Shown: one piece after another, positions 28,933 through 39,709 of the stretch | Layout: each line of letters starts with the position of its first letter | Numbering within the stretch: the first letter of the stretch is position 1 | Assembly: GCF_008369445.1 (NCBI RefSeq) | Contig: NZ_VTWH01000001.1 | Span: 806,001 to 870,000 of the forward strand | Length of the DNA: 64,000 nt | Direction of reading: 5' to 3' | From: Aureimonas fodinaquatilis | Lineage (GTDB): Bacteria; Pseudomonadota; Alphaproteobacteria; Rhizobiales; Rhizobiaceae | Made by a program: the position numbers and the translations under genes | Notes under the pieces: generated by a model | Seen by the model: only the letters and a program-made list of their open reading frames with translations | What the model was told of the DNA's origin: nothing | Databases searched by the model: none

Positions 28933-31224
28933 GTGCATATCAAATCTCCGCCACAAGTTTCCCGTAGGGGAAAACCCGCCGCTCCATTCATCCGCCGTTC
29001 TCGAATTCAGTCAGGCCGCCCTTATCCTCTAGGGGCAACATGGGACGGTCTCGGGGTGAATTTCGCTATATTCTCCAGCACCGCTACCAAGGTGGAGTTA
29101 TGCCTGTTCGATCCTGAAGGAAAGAAGGAGATCGAGCGTATTGAACTGCCGGAATACAGCGATGAAATCTTTCACGGCTACCTTCCGGATGCCCGACCAG
29201 GCTGGATTTACGGCTATCGCGTGCATGGACCCTACGAGCCGGATGCCGGCCACCGGTTCAACCCGAACAAGCTTCTGCTGGATCCCTATGCCAAAGCGCA
29301 TGTCGGTGCCTTGCAGTGGGACCAATCGATCTTTGGCTATACGATAGGTTCGCCGGATGGCGACCTTTCTTTTGACGAGCGCGACAGTGCGCAGTTTGTG
29401 CCGAAAGCGCGCGTTGTGGATTCCGCGTTCACCTGGGGCGAAGATCGTCGCCCGCGCATTCCCTGGGAATCGACAATATTCTACGAAACCCACGTAAAGG
29501 GCTTCACTCAACGCCACCCTTCCGTAACGGACACAGACCGGGGCAAGTTTGCTGCCCTGATGAACTCTGATGTCGTGGCCTATATCAAAAGCCTTGGGGT
29601 CACCTCTGTCGAGTTCCTGCCCATTCACTCCTTTGTTGATGACAGCTATCTCGTGGACAAGGGGCTGCGCAACTTCTGGGGCTACAACACGCTTGGCTTC
29701 TTCGCGCCCGACCCGCGTTACCTGACCGGACCGTCCATCAATGAGTTCAAGGAAGTGGTCGCGGCATTCCACCATGCCAATCTGGAAGTCATTCTGGACG
29801 TTGTTTACAACCACACTGCCGAAGGCAACGAAAATGGCCCGACGATTTCCTTCAAGGGCATCGACAACACGACCTATTACCGGCTGATGCCGGACAATCC
29901 GCGCTATTACATCAATGATACTGGCACCGGGAACACCGTGAACACCAGCCACCCTCGTGTGATGCAGCTGGTGATGGACAGTCTGCGTTATTGGGCAGGG
30001 GAAATGCGGGTGGATGGCTTCCGCTTTGACCTTGCGACCATTCTTGCGCGCGAGCCCACGGGCTTTTCCGAAGAATCCTCTTTCCTCCACGCCTGCCAGC
30101 AGGATCCGTTGCTAAGCCAGGTCAAGCTGATTGCCGAGCCGTGGGATTGCGGACCGGGCGGCTATCAGGTGGGCCGCTTTCCGCCGGGTTGGGCGGAATG
30201 GAATGATGGTTATCGCGATACCGTGCGCGCGTTCTGGCGCGGGGATGATGCCATGGCGCCGCAACTGGCTGACAAAATTTCTGCCTCGGCAGACATTTTT
30301 GACAAGCGTGGCCGCAAGCCATGGGCGTCTGTCAATTTCATCACCGCGCATGACGGTTTTACCCTGCACGACCTGGTTTGTTACAACGACAAGCACAATG
30401 AGGCGAATGGCGAAGACAATCGCGATGGCCATTCGCACAATCTCTCCAACAATTACGGGCACGAGGGCCCAAGTGATGATGCCGAGCTGACAGAACTTCG
30501 GTTCCGGCAATTGCGCAATTTCTTTGGCACATTGTTGTTTTCCCGCGGAACGCCGATGCTTCTGGCGGGCGACGAATTTGCCCGTACACAGGGCGGCAAT
30601 AATAATGCCTATGCGCAGGACAATGAAATTGGCTGGATTGACTGGGACGTGACGGATGAAGGGCGCGATCTTGCGCAGTTCGTCCAGAAGCTGATCCGCC
30701 TGCGGCAAGCTCTGCCGATGTTGCGGCGAGGGCGTTTTCTGCACGGCGATTATGATGAGGATTTGGGCGTCAAGGATGTGGCCTGGATCACCCCGGCCGG
30801 TGTTGAGTTTGAAGACGCGGATTGGGACGATTCAAATACGCGCTGTCTGGGAGTTCTGGTGGATGGCAGGGCGCAGTCTGCCGGCATCCGCCGGGTAGGA
30901 ACAGACGCAACCATGCTTCTGGTTTTCAACGCACATCATGATGTGGTCAATTTTCGTCTGCCAGCGGCGGCCGGTGGCATCAACTGGCGCATGGTGATTG
31001 ATACCAATCAGCCGGAGCAGGACGAGCTGCCTTCCTTTGAATTCGAAACCGAATACATGGTCACAGGCAGGTCATTTCTGGTGTTTCTGCTGGAGCCGGA
31101 AGAAAATGGCCAGATCTCTGCGGAGGCCGAGCGCTCCTTCACCTATGTGTCGGAAGCATTCATGCATGCGGCGGTGGAGCGGGTGCGCTTTGCCTTGACG
31201 GAGGAACGCGAAAAGTCAGGCTGA
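28933..31224 (+). CDS. glgX: glycogen debranching enzyme (GlgX/isoamylase type)
   Basis: Hydrolyses alpha-1,6 branch points of phosphorylase-limited glycogen. The product has the N-terminal CBM48 region (YPLGATWDGLGVNFAIFSS ... VHGPYEPDAGHRFNPNKLLL) and the GH13 core: DVVYNHTAEG, the nucleophile Asp in DGFRFDLATIL, the acid Glu in LIAEPWDCG and the third Asp in FITAHDGFTLHDLV. No ATG lies near the start. GTG 28933 gives 763 aa and TTG 28849 gives 791 aa; both are long for the family, so the start is uncertain. No other glycogen gene is adjacent. Confidence 0.9.
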   Translation: MHIKSPPQVSRRGKPAAPFIRRSRIQSGRPYPLGATWDGLGVNFAIFSSTATKVELCLFDPEGKKEIERIELPEYSDEIFHGYLPDARPGWIYGYRVHGPYEPDAGHRFNPNKLLLDPYAKAHVGALQWDQSIFGYTIGSPDGDLSFDERDSAQFVPKARVVDSAFTWGEDRRPRIPWESTIFYETHVKGFTQRHPSVTDTDRGKFAALMNSDVVAYIKSLGVTSVEFLPIHSFVDDSYLVDKGLRNFWGYNTLGFFAPDPRYLTGPSINEFKEVVAAFHHANLEVILDVVYNHTAEGNENGPTISFKGIDNTTYYRLMPDNPRYYINDTGTGNTVNTSHPRVMQLVMDSLRYWAGEMRVDGFRFDLATILAREPTGFSEESSFLHACQQDPLLSQVKLIAEPWDCGPGGYQVGRFPPGWAEWNDGYRDTVRAFWRGDDAMAPQLADKISASADIFDKRGRKPWASVNFITAHDGFTLHDLVCYNDKHNEANGEDNRDGHSHNLSNNYGHEGPSDDAELTELRFRQLRNFFGTLLFSRGTPMLLAGDEFARTQGGNNNAYAQDNEIGWIDWDVTDEGRDLAQFVQKLIRLRQALPMLRRGRFLHGDYDEDLGVKDVAWITPAGVEFEDADWDDSNTRCLGVLVDGRAQSAGIRRVGTDATMLLVFNAHHDVVNFRLPAAAGGINWRMVIDTNQPEQDELPSFEFETEYMVTGRSFLVFLLEPEENGQISAEAERSFTYVSEAFMHAAVERVRFALTEEREKSG

Positions 31225-31335
31225 ACAAGGCGTTATGCGCTGAATGCATGCCTGCCAAGGCAAAAGCATCACTTCAAACTTGTCTCGATCGGGGCCATAT
31301 CAGCCCCGTAAGAGATGATATTGAGGAGAAGCACC

Positions 31336-31497
31336 ATGACCAGTCGTACCTTTGCCAGCCGTTTTCGCAATTTTGCTGAATATTTCGATGGCATCAGAGC
31401 ATGTGCGGCTGCCGTGGAAGCAGGGCGCAAGCCAAGCAGGGCAGCATTGAAAGCGGCCCGCATTGACCCGGATGCCTTTTACGGCATTCAGCGCTGA
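31336..31497 (+). CDS. small basic protein, 53 aa, unknown function
   Basis: The frame MTSRTFASRFRNFAEYFDGI ... DAFYGIQR has a strong ribosome site (TTGAGGAGAAG at 31321-31331) five nt before ATG 31336. It is rich in Ala and Arg, seems mainly helical and has no membrane segment. Nothing identifies a function. It is followed by a repeat copy and a strong terminator, consistent with an independent small gene. Confidence 0.65.
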   Translation: MTSRTFASRFRNFAEYFDGIRACAAAVEAGRKPSRAALKAARIDPDAFYGIQR

Positions 31498-31503
31498 ACA
31501 CTG

Positions 31504-31587
31504 AAAGTTTCGGGCGATCTAACCATCGCCGGAAATCCAGTCACGCTTTGCATTGCCGTTGAGACGAAGCTTTCAACGGAGAATGTT
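31504..31587 (+). repeat. dispersed palindromic repeat, type 2 then type 1
   Basis: AGTTTCGGGCGATC (from 31506) is a type 2 remnant and GCATTGCCGTTGAGACGAAG with TTTCAACGGAGAATG (31550-31585) is type 1. The order matches the arrays at 5966 and 28047. It lies between the 53-aa gene and the tctA terminator. Confidence 0.7.
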
Positions 31588-31607
31588 GAAGTGAAATCTG
31601 AGAATCG

Positions 31608-31646
31608 AAAAGTCCGGCGGCTGCCTCACGCAGCCGCCGGACTTTT
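31608..31646. terminator. bidirectional terminator of tctA and the 53-aa gene
   Basis: AAAAGTCCGGCGGCTGC (31608-31624), loop CTCAC, GCAGCCGCCGGACTTTT (31630-31646): a perfect 17-bp stem, with T residues continuing on the plus strand and a T-tract also on the minus strand. Confidence 0.93.
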
Positions 31647-31651
31647 TTGTA

Positions 31652-33169
31652 TCAATCTTCGTCTGCCGCCATTTGCGAAAGCACTTTGCCCTTGCCTCTT
31701 GCCCGCAATACCATGGGGCCGAACAGTGCCAGTGCTGCCAGCAGCAGCAAAATGATGGCCAGAGGTGAGCCGACCAGTACCGTCGGGTCTCCCTGACTGA
31801 TTGCCAGCGCCCGCCGCAATTGCTGCTCTGCCATGGGGCCCAGGATAAGCCCAACGACAACGGGGGCGATGGGGTAGCCAAAGCGCCGGAACATATAGCC
31901 CATCAAACCGAATGCCAGCAGCATTCCCAACTCTACCGACGAGTTGTTGGCCCCGATGCAGCCCAAGGTGGCAAACACAAGAATACCGGCGTAGAGCCAT
32001 GGCCTGGGAATGGTGAGCAGACGCACCCAAAGGCCGATCAGAGGCAGGTTCAGCACTACCAGCATCAGATTGGCAATCAGCAGGCTGGCAATCAGGCCCC
32101 AGACAAGCTGTGGCGAGGTGACAAACAGCAAGGGGCCGGGTTGCAGACCAAATTGCTGAAACGCAGCAAGCATGATCGCCGCGGTGGCCGAAGTCGGCAG
32201 GCCGAGCGTCAGCAGTGGCACCAAAGTGCCGGCAGCCGAGGCATTGTTGGCAGCTTCCGGTCCGGCCACACCTTCAATAGCACCGTGGCCGAACTCTTCC
32301 TTGTGCTTCGAAAGGCTTTTTTCGGTTGTGTAGGAAAGGAATGTGCCAATTTCCGCACCGCCCGCTGGCATGGCACCGATCGGAAAGCCGATGAACGTGC
32401 CGCGCAGCCATGGTTTCCACGAGCGGCTCCAGTCCTGCTTCGTCATCCACAGCGAGCCTTTGATCGCTTCAACCTTGCCTTCATCCCGCGACGAGCCGCC
32501 AGCGACCACCAGGGCCTCACCAATGGCAAACAGGGCCACGGCCAGAGTTGTCACCTCAATTCCATCCAGCAGTTCCGGAATGCCGAAGCTAAGCCGTGCC
32601 TGACCGGTTTGCAGATCAATTCCTATGAGACCAAGCGTCAGGCCAATTGCAAGAGCCGTCAGACCCCGCAGCGCGGAATCTCCAAAAGCCGCAGACACCG
32701 TAACAAAGGCCAGCACCATCAGGGCGAAATATTCGGCAGGGCCGAATGACAGCGCAAACTTGACAATGACGGGCGCAATGAAGGCCAGACCCAATGTTGC
32801 AATAAGACCAGCAACGAAGGAGCCGATGGCGGCGGTTGCCAGCGCCGGACCGCCACGACCCTTTCGGGCCATTTTGTTGCCTTCCAGCGCAGTAACGATA
32901 GAGGCACTTTCACCCGGAGTGTTCAACAGAATGGACGTGGTGGAACCGCCATACATTCCGCCGTAATAAATGCCGGCAAACATGATGAGGGAGCCGGTTG
33001 CGTCCAGGCGGTAGGTAACCGGCAACAGCAGAGCGACAGTCAGCGCCGGTCCTATGCCCGGAAGCACACCAACCGCAGTGCCAAGCGTAACGCCTATCAG
33101 CGCGTAAAAAAGATAAATGGGTTGCGCGGCCACCCATAGTCCCTGAGCCAGAAGTGAGAGCGTGTCCAT
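31652..33169 (-). CDS. tctA: tripartite tricarboxylate transporter, large permease TctA
   Basis: A 505-aa inner-membrane protein with about 12 segments. It has the family motifs [40 protein letters not shown] and the second half [27 protein letters not shown]. It works with TctB and periplasmic TctC to import carboxylates by cation symport; the substrate cannot be read from sequence. It is the last gene of tctCBA, 15 bp after tctB. Confidence 0.94.
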   Translation of the reverse strand: MDTLSLLAQGLWVAAQPIYLFYALIGVTLGTAVGVLPGIGPALTVALLLPVTYRLDATGSLIMFAGIYYGGMYGGSTTSILLNTPGESASIVTALEGNKMARKGRGGPALATAAIGSFVAGLIATLGLAFIAPVIVKFALSFGPAEYFALMVLAFVTVSAAFGDSALRGLTALAIGLTLGLIGIDLQTGQARLSFGIPELLDGIEVTTLAVALFAIGEALVVAGGSSRDEGKVEAIKGSLWMTKQDWSRSWKPWLRGTFIGFPIGAMPAGGAEIGTFLSYTTEKSLSKHKEEFGHGAIEGVAGPEAANNASAAGTLVPLLTLGLPTSATAAIMLAAFQQFGLQPGPLLFVTSPQLVWGLIASLLIANLMLVVLNLPLIGLWVRLLTIPRPWLYAGILVFATLGCIGANNSSVELGMLLAFGLMGYMFRRFGYPIAPVVVGLILGPMAEQQLRRALAISQGDPTVLVGSPLAIILLLLAALALFGPMVLRARGKGKVLSQMAADED

Positions 33170-33184
33170 GCGATATCACCTTGC

Positions 33185-33673
33185 TCAGAGAAACAGATTT
33201 TCGATCGGACCGGCAGGAAGCCTCAGCCGGAGCAACCCGTAAAACACGCCCCAGACTGCCAGAGACAGCAGAATGCCGATGGGCAGAGTTTTCCAGATCT
33301 GGCGTTTGCCAAAAGCCGCGGCGGTGGCTGCAAACAACACGCCGGTGGCAATTGAAAAACCTCCGACATGCAACAGCAGAGCCTGTGCGGCCAGCCCGCC
33401 GACAATCCAGGCAATAGGGCCTATGCTGTCTCGCTCCCGCGGGGGGAAACGTCCGGTCACAGCCTCGATGATTGTCCAGACCGCAAGCACCAGAAGACCA
33501 GCGGCAATGGCGTAGGGAAAGGCCGTTGGCCCGATGCGTGCGTAAGAGCCACCGGCCAGCTTGCTGGCATCATAGAACACCAGCAGGCCAAGCACGGCCA
33601 AGGCAAGGCCAATCACCAGCGCCGCCTTGTCGAGGCGGCGCTGCCCGGATTGTGAATCCATATCCGGGGTCAT
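33185..33673 (-). CDS. tctB: tripartite tricarboxylate transporter, small permease TctB
   Basis: The 162-aa product has four hydrophobic segments and the TctB region YDASKLAGGSYARIGPTAFPYAIA. Sequence conservation in this subunit is usually low; identity rests mainly on size, topology and position. Its ATG overlaps the tctC stop (TAATG). Confidence 0.88.
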   Translation of the reverse strand: MTPDMDSQSGQRRLDKAALVIGLALAVLGLLVFYDASKLAGGSYARIGPTAFPYAIAAGLLVLAVWTIIEAVTGRFPPRERDSIGPIAWIVGGLAAQALLLHVGGFSIATGVLFAATAAAFGKRQIWKTLPIGILLSLAVWGVFYGLLRLRLPAGPIENLFL

Positions 33674-34623
33674 TATTTTACAAGGCCGATTGCAGTCAGA
33701 ATTTCACGCGTATTGGTGATGTCGGTGGCAAGTTCCGCTTTGAACTCTTCACCGGACAAAAACCGGTTCTGCCAGTTGTTCCGGGTCAAAACTTCCTGCC
33801 ACTCGGGGCTTTCAGCCATTTTGGTAATGTCGGCGGTGATTGTCTCTACCTGTTCGGGTGTAATTCCTGGCGCGGCGGATACCATGCGCCAGTTTTCCAG
33901 CACCACGTCGTAACCGGCTTCCTTCAGCGTCGGCGCATCAGCACCTTCAACCCTGTCTTCCGTGGTGACTGCCAGCAGGCGAAGAGTGCCAGCCTGAATC
34001 TGCGATTCAAACTCGCCATAGCCGGAGATGCCAGCCGCAACCTGCGAACCCAGAATGGCCGCGAGTGCCTCACCACCGCCGGAAAAGGCAATATAGTTGA
34101 TGGTCGTCGGGTCAACGCCCGCAGCCTGTGCAAAAAGTCCTGCTGCAATATGGTCCGTGCCGCCAGCGGAGCCACCGGCGATCGCCACACCACCTGCATT
34201 TTCCTTCATGGCGGCTGCCAGATCGTCAATTGTCTGGAAAGGCGAGGACGCCGGAACAACAATGGCTTCCGCTTCTCCGGTCAGACGAGCAATCGGCGTA
34301 ACCTGCTCCAGTGTGACGGGCGAATTGTTCGTCAGAATTGCACCGACCATGACATAGCCGCCAACAAGCAGAGCCGACGGATCACCGGCCTTGCCCTGAA
34401 CAAACTGTGCCAGCCCGATCGTGCCGCCTGCACCGGGAACATTAACCACCTGCACGTCGCCGGCAATTCCGCTGTCCTGCAGCACCATCTGCATGGCCCG
34501 CGCAGTCTGGTCCCAGCCACCGCCAGGCGCAGCCGGAGCCATGATTTCATAAGACGCGCCCTGCGCCATGGCTGCTGTTGAAAAACCGGCTGCCAGCAAT
34601 GCTGCAAGCAAAATACGCTTCAT
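33673..34623 (-). CDS. tctC: tripartite tricarboxylate transporter, periplasmic binding protein TctC
   Basis: The 316-aa product begins with a signal peptide ([22 protein letters not shown]) and continues as a Bug-family binding protein: [53 protein letters not shown]. It captures a carboxylate in the periplasm and delivers it to TctBA. ATG 34623 is fixed by an AGGAGGAAAG ribosome site and by the signal peptide. Confidence 0.92.
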   Translation of the reverse strand: MKRILLAALLAAGFSTAAMAQGASYEIMAPAAPGGGWDQTARAMQMVLQDSGIAGDVQVVNVPGAGGTIGLAQFVQGKAGDPSALLVGGYVMVGAILTNNSPVTLEQVTPIARLTGEAEAIVVPASSPFQTIDDLAAAMKENAGGVAIAGGSAGGTDHIAAGLFAQAAGVDPTTINYIAFSGGGEALAAILGSQVAAGISGYGEFESQIQAGTLRLLAVTTEDRVEGADAPTLKEAGYDVVLENWRMVSAAPGITPEQVETITADITKMAESPEWQEVLTRNNWQNRFLSGEEFKAELATDITNTREILTAIGLVK

Positions 34624-34711
34624 ACTTTCCTCCTGAATATCCAAAACCCGCAGCAAGCCTGTTCCCGGCTGTCTGTGGGTCCCCGGCGGTTTTTCCCTGA
34701 TCACCGGAGTT

Positions 34712-34723
34712 GAACGAGCGTTC
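34712..34723. promoter_or_regulatory. short palindrome upstream of tctC
   Basis: GAACG-AG-CGTTC, 89 bp before the tctC start. It resembles TetR-type half-sites, but a 5-bp dyad can arise by chance; no regulator gene is adjacent. Confidence 0.25.
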
Positions 34724-34842
34724 GATGTACGCCCCTGACGCTACGATCACTCGTTTTGAAGCGGAATGCCAGCGAAAAACTTGTACGTGTGCGTGGTCTG
34801 TCAAAGGCATCCACAGCGCGATAAGGGCATAACAGCCCTTCT

Positions 34843-34870
34843 CATCATATAAAGATAGGTTTATATGATG
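34843..34870. promoter_or_regulatory. SahR/ArsR-like operator upstream of metH
   Basis: CATCATATAAA (34843-34853), spacer GATAGG, TTTATATGATG (34860-34870): a perfect 11-bp dyad ending 23 bp before the metH start. By recall, alphaproteobacterial SahR sites for SAH-responsive control of metH, metF, ahcY and metK have the form ATATAAAGAT...TTTATAT, which this fits well. Confidence 0.7.
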
Positions 34871-34893
34871 CGGAACGATGTAAGGATGCTGCC

Positions 34894-37800
34894 ATGACCA
34901 CCACCACCGCAAAGCTGTTTGATCGCCCCGACAATGGTGCACGTGTGGATGGACGCACCGCGTTGATGCAGGCTGCAGCAGAGCGAATTCTGGTTCTGGA
35001 CGGAGCAATGGGAACCCAGATTCAGGGTATGGGTTATCAGGAGGAGCATTTCCGCGGCCACCGTTTTCAAGGGTGCGAATGCCATTTGCAGGGCAACAAT
35101 GACCTTTTGATTCTGACCCAGCCACAGGCCATCGAGGATATCCATTTTGCCTACGCCATGGCGGGCGCAGACATTATTGAAACCAACACATTTTCCTCCA
35201 CCACCATTGCGCAGGCCGATTACGAAATGGAATCGGTGGTTTATGAGCTGAACCGCGATGGCGCCGCGCTGGCTCGGCGCGCGTGCGACCGTGCAGAGGC
35301 TGCCGATGGACGCCGGCGATTTGTCGCAGGCGCAATTGGCCCGACCAATCGCACGGCTTCCATGTCCCCCGATGTGAACAATCCGGGTTTTCGAGCCATT
35401 ACGTTTGACGAGTTGCGCACAGCCTATGCTGAGCAGATCCGTGGGCTGATTGATGGCGGGTCCGACCTGATCCTGATCGAAACCATATTCGACACGCTGA
35501 ATGCCAAAGCGGCAATTTTTGCGGCCCGAGAGGTGTTCGACGAGCGGGGCGTTGACCTGCCGATCATGATTTCTGGGACGATCACCGATTTGTCGGGGCG
35601 CACACTTTCCGGGCAGACGCCAACCGCGTTCTGGCATTCGGTCAACCATGCCGCGCCGCTTTCAATCGGGCTGAACTGCGCGCTGGGCGCGGAAGCGATG
35701 CGCCCGCATCTGGCAGAGCTTGCGCAAGTGGCCAACACGCTGGTCTGCGCCTATCCCAATGCGGGCTTGCCAAACGAATTCGGCCAATATGATGAAACGC
35801 CGGAACTGATGGCAGCGCAGGTGCTGCAATTTGCCAAAGACGGGCTTGTTAACATTGTAGGCGGGTGCTGCGGCTCAACGCCGGAGCATATCAGGGCGAT
35901 TGCGCAGGCTGTGCAGGGGATGAAGCCCCGCAGCGTGCCGGAAATCGAGCCTCGGCTGCGGCTTTCCGGTCTGGAGCCGTTCACGCTCACTGACGACATT
36001 CCTTTCGTCAACATCGGCGAGCGTACAAATGTGACCGGGTCTGCACGGTTTCGCAAACTGATCACCGCGGGCGATTTTACCGGTGCACTGGATGTCGCGC
36101 GCGACCAGGTGGATAATGGCGCGCAGATCATCGATATCAACATGGATGAGGGCCTGATCGATTCCGAGAAGGTCATGGTCGAATATCTGCATCTCGTAGC
36201 CTCGGAACCCGACATTGCTCGTGTTCCGGTGATGATCGACTCATCAAAGTTCTCGGTCATCGAGGCCGGGCTGAAATGCGTTCAGGGCAAGGCGCTGGTC
36301 AACTCCATTTCAATGAAAGAGGGCGAGGCGGCGTTTCTGGAACAGGCGCGTATTGTCCGGGCCTATGGTGCGGCTGTGGTTGTCATGGCCTTTGACGAAG
36401 ACGGGCAGGCCGACACGCGCGAGCGCAAGGTTGAAATCTGCACGCGGGCCTATGAGCTTCTGACCCAGGAAGCAGGTTTTCCGCCGGAAGACATTGTTTT
36501 TGACCCGAATATCTTCGCCGTGGCCACCGGTATTGAAGAGCACAACAATTACGGAGTGGAGTTCATCCAGGCGACGCAGCAGATTCGCCAGAGCCTGCCC
36601 CATGCCCATATTTCCGGCGGCGTTTCCAACCTGTCATTTTCGTTTCGTGGCAATGAGCCGGTGCGCGAGGCAATGCATGCGGTGTTTCTGCTGCATGCCA
36701 TCCGCGCAGGAATGGATATGGGCATCGTGAATGCCGGACAGCTTGCAGTTTATGAATCCATCGACCCTGTTCTGCGTGAGGCGTGCGAGGATGTGGTGCT
36801 GAATCGGCGCAGCGACGCGACGGAGCGTTTGCTGGAGCAGGCAGAGCGTTTCAAAGGCGGCGCGGGGCAGGGCGCAAGAGTGCGGGATATGAGCTGGCGC
36901 GAGTTGCCGGTGGCAGACCGGCTTTCCCACGCGCTGGTGAATGGCATAACCGAATTCATCGAGGTTGATACCGAAGAGGCCCGCCAGCAGGCGGAACGGC
37001 CATTGCATGTGATTGAAGGCCCGCTGATGGCCGGCATGAACATTGTTGGCGACCTTTTTGGCGCGGGCAAAATGTTTCTGCCACAGGTGGTCAAGTCTGC
37101 CCGCGTGATGAAACAGGCGGTTGCCTATCTCATGCCTTATATGGAGGAAGAGAAGAGAGCCTCCGGTGGCGAAGTGCGTCGCTCTGCCGGTAAAATCCTG
37201 ATGGCCACGGTGAAGGGTGACGTGCACGACATTGGCAAGAACATTGTCGGTGTTGTTCTGGCCTGCAACAATTATGAGGTTATTGATCTGGGAGTCATGG
37301 TGCCAAGCGCCCGGATTCTGGAAACTGCGCGGGCGGAAAATGTTGATATTATCGGCCTGTCCGGACTCATCACACCCTCGCTCGATGAAATGGTCAATGT
37401 TGCCAGCGAGATGGAGCGGGAGGGATTTGACATTCCGCTGCTGATTGGCGGCGCCACGGCCAGCCGTGTGCACACTGCGGTCAAAATCGACCCGCGCTAT
37501 GAAAAAGGCCAGACAGTGTATGTCACCGATGCCAGCCGTGCGGTTGGTGTGGTGTCCAATCTGTTGTCGCCCGATACCCGCACCGATTATATGAATCAGG
37601 TTCGCACCGAATATCATAAGGTGGCGGAGGCTCATGTCCGTTCAGAGGCGGAAAAAAGCCGGTTGCCGTTGGCGAAGGCAAGACTGAACCGGCAGGCGCT
37701 GGACTGGGCAGCATACCAGCCGACACGGCCATCATTTCTTGGCACCCGAACCTATCAGGATTGGGACCTGGCCGATCTGGCCCGCTATATCGACTGGACG

Positions 37801-38658
37801 CCTTTTTTCCAGACATGGGAGTTGAAGGGCCGTTTTCCCAAACTGCTTGACGACCCGAAGCAGGGCGAAGTGGCGCGCAGCCTGTATGCCGATGCGCAGG
37901 CTATGCTGGAACGGATCATTGCCGAAAAATGGTTCCAGCCCAAAGCGGTGATTGGCTTCTGGCCGGCCAATGCGCGTGAGGATGACATACTGCTTTACGC
38001 AGATGAGGCGCGCGTTCAGGAACTGGCCACATTCTATACACTGCGCCAGCAGCTTTCGCGGCGGGACGGCCGGCCGAATATTGCGCTTTCAGACTTTGTT
38101 GCGCCGGTGGAAAGCGGCGTCAAAGACTGGGTTGGTGGATTTGTGGTGACCGCCGGTGCAGAAGAAGAGGCAATTTCAAAACGCTACGCCAGCGAGCATG
38201 ATGACTATGCGTCCATCATGGTCAAGGCCTTGGCAGACCGGTTTGCTGAAGCCTTTGCGGAGCGGATGCATGCACAGGTGCGCCAGGAATTGTGGGGCTA
38301 TGCGCCCGACGAGGCACTGTCCAATCTGGACCTGATTGACGAGGCCTATGGCGGCATTCGTCCGGCGCCCGGCTATCCTGCACAGCCGGACCACACAGAA
38401 AAATCCACCTTGTTTGAACTGCTGGATGCGGAAAGGCAGATTGGCGTGAGGCTGACGGAAAGCTATGCCATGTGGCCGGGTTCATCGGTTTCCGGCCTGT
38501 ATATTGGCCACCCGGAAAGCTATTATTTCGGCGTTGCCAAAATCGAGCGCGATCAGGTGGTTGATTATGCGCAGCGCAAAGGCATGGCCGTCAGCGAAGT
38601 CGAACGCTGGCTGGCACCAATTCTCAATTATGTGCCAGTTGCCGAAAAAGCCGCCTGA
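34894..38658 (+). CDS. metH: cobalamin-dependent methionine synthase, full length
   Basis: Transfers a methyl group from methyltetrahydrofolate to homocysteine through methylcobalamin. All four modules are present in 1254 aa. The homocysteine/Zn domain (about 20-345) has [14 protein letters not shown]. The folate domain (about 355-640) has [16 protein letters not shown] and [13 protein letters not shown]. The B12 cap and B12 domains (about 650-900) have [20 protein letters not shown] with the Co-ligating His near 779. The SAM reactivation domain (about 920-1250) has [15 protein letters not shown]. It appears to be monocistronic, behind the SahR-like operator; no SAM riboswitch is evident. Confidence 0.97.
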   Translation: MTTTTAKLFDRPDNGARVDGRTALMQAAAERILVLDGAMGTQIQGMGYQEEHFRGHRFQGCECHLQGNNDLLILTQPQAIEDIHFAYAMAGADIIETNTFSSTTIAQADYEMESVVYELNRDGAALARRACDRAEAADGRRRFVAGAIGPTNRTASMSPDVNNPGFRAITFDELRTAYAEQIRGLIDGGSDLILIETIFDTLNAKAAIFAAREVFDERGVDLPIMISGTITDLSGRTLSGQTPTAFWHSVNHAAPLSIGLNCALGAEAMRPHLAELAQVANTLVCAYPNAGLPNEFGQYDETPELMAAQVLQFAKDGLVNIVGGCCGSTPEHIRAIAQAVQGMKPRSVPEIEPRLRLSGLEPFTLTDDIPFVNIGERTNVTGSARFRKLITAGDFTGALDVARDQVDNGAQIIDINMDEGLIDSEKVMVEYLHLVASEPDIARVPVMIDSSKFSVIEAGLKCVQGKALVNSISMKEGEAAFLEQARIVRAYGAAVVVMAFDEDGQADTRERKVEICTRAYELLTQEAGFPPEDIVFDPNIFAVATGIEEHNNYGVEFIQATQQIRQSLPHAHISGGVSNLSFSFRGNEPVREAMHAVFLLHAIRAGMDMGIVNAGQLAVYESIDPVLREACEDVVLNRRSDATERLLEQAERFKGGAGQGARVRDMSWRELPVADRLSHALVNGITEFIEVDTEEARQQAERPLHVIEGPLMAGMNIVGDLFGAGKMFLPQVVKSARVMKQAVAYLMPYMEEEKRASGGEVRRSAGKILMATVKGDVHDIGKNIVGVVLACNNYEVIDLGVMVPSARILETARAENVDIIGLSGLITPSLDEMVNVASEMEREGFDIPLLIGGATASRVHTAVKIDPRYEKGQTVYVTDASRAVGVVSNLLSPDTRTDYMNQVRTEYHKVAEAHVRSEAEKSRLPLAKARLNRQALDWAAYQPTRPSFLGTRTYQDWDLADLARYIDWTPFFQTWELKGRFPKLLDDPKQGEVARSLYADAQAMLERIIAEKWFQPKAVIGFWPANAREDDILLYADEARVQELATFYTLRQQLSRRDGRPNIALSDFVAPVESGVKDWVGGFVVTAGAEEEAISKRYASEHDDYASIMVKALADRFAEAFAERMHAQVRQELWGYAPDEALSNLDLIDEAYGGIRPAPGYPAQPDHTEKSTLFELLDAERQIGVRLTESYAMWPGSSVSGLYIGHPESYYFGVAKIERDQVVDYAQRKGMAVSEVERWLAPILNYVPVAEKAA

Positions 38659-38659
38659 T

Positions 38660-38677
38660 TTGGTCTGGTAAGACCAA
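38660..38677. promoter_or_regulatory. inverted repeat before the sugar-acid genes (GntR-like operator or hairpin)
   Basis: TTGGTCT-GGTA-AGACCAA, a perfect 7-bp dyad immediately after the metH stop and 47 bp before the PfkB kinase start. TGGTC...GACCA symmetry is typical of FadR-type GntR operators, which often control sugar-acid genes. It could instead be a weak metH terminator, though there is no T-tract. Confidence 0.4.
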
Positions 38678-38724
38678 TGCTGCCTGTTTAGATAGGCGTG
38701 TTCAACGGTTAAGGGAACTTTGAA

Positions 38725-39657
38725 ATGGTCGCGGATACGGGAATGGTGCTTTCCATCGGAGAGTGCATGGTTGAACTTTCTCCGGCAGCGGATGGCCTTT
38801 ACCGCCGTGGTTTTGCTGGAGACACGTTCAACACGGCCTGGTATCTGCGCCGTCTTCTGCCATCTGAGGTTGACGTCGCTTACTTCACGAATGTTGGCGA
38901 CGATCCCTTGTCACAGGAGATGGTCAGCTTCATCGCCGGCTCGGGGGTTTCCACCCGGCACATTCGGCCTATGGCGGGGCGGGTTGCCGGGCTGTATCTC
39001 ATCAGCCTCAATGGCCATGAGCGCAGCTTTTCCTATTGGCGGGACACGGCCGCGGCCAAGGCACTTGCCGATGACGAGGACCGGCTGCGCGAAGCAGTCG
39101 CCTCGGCCCGCGTTGTTTATTTTTCAGGCATTACCCTGGCTATTTTGCCGGAAGAACGCCGGGCTGCATTTCTGCGGATCATGGCGCAGGCCCGCCAGAA
39201 CGGCACTTTGGTCGCTTTTGATCCGAATATTCGCGACCGGCTGTGGCAAGGGCGTGCGGCCTGTGCGCAGGGCATTGAAGCGGGGGCGGAAGTTGCCAGC
39301 ATCTGCCTGCCGAGCTTTGATGATGAAGCGCGCATTTTTGGCGACGACACCCCGCAAACCATAGCCCTGCGCTATCTTGCACTGGGCTGCGACGAAGTGG
39401 TGGTGAAGGACGGCGGCGGCGATGCCCTGTTGATGCTGCGCGGCGAAACGCAAGGTCAGGTTGTGGCTGCCACCAAGGTTGCAAAGCCGGTGGACACGAC
39501 AGGTGCGGGCGACTCATTCGGCGCAGGCTATATTGCTGCGCGCCTGACGGGCCGTGCCCCTCTGGAAGCAGTTTCTCACGGTCATGCCACTGCGGCAAAA
39601 GTTATTCAGGGCTATGGCGGCCTTGTTGACACAAGTGCCATTGCAGAATTGGCCTGA
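38725..39657 (+). CDS. PfkB-family sugar kinase, probable 2-keto-3-deoxygluconate kinase
   Basis: The 310-aa product has the ribokinase fold: SIGECMVELSPAADG, FAGDTFNTAWYLRRLL (substrate loop), and the C-terminal ATP/anion-hole motif VDTTGAGDSFGAGYIAARL with the catalytic Asp. GGDTFNTA-type N-terminal motifs suggest a KdgK-like enzyme that phosphorylates 2-keto-3-deoxy sugar acids, and the neighbouring acid-sugar dehydratase supports this. Substrate assignment is inference. Confidence 0.85.
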   Translation: MVADTGMVLSIGECMVELSPAADGLYRRGFAGDTFNTAWYLRRLLPSEVDVAYFTNVGDDPLSQEMVSFIAGSGVSTRHIRPMAGRVAGLYLISLNGHERSFSYWRDTAAAKALADDEDRLREAVASARVVYFSGITLAILPEERRAAFLRIMAQARQNGTLVAFDPNIRDRLWQGRAACAQGIEAGAEVASICLPSFDDEARIFGDDTPQTIALRYLALGCDEVVVKDGGGDALLMLRGETQGQVVAATKVAKPVDTTGAGDSFGAGYIAARLTGRAPLEAVSHGHATAAKVIQGYGGLVDTSAIAELA

Positions 39658-39709
39658 CCAATTTACAAGGGCTGAACCAGATCACTCTTGATTGGAAGGT
39701 CAGCCCCGC

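Noticed and set aside
34624-34893. SAM or cobalamin riboswitch before metH
   Set aside because: No SAM-II or B12-box pattern could be recognised; the perfect dyad at 34843-34870 explains regulation better.
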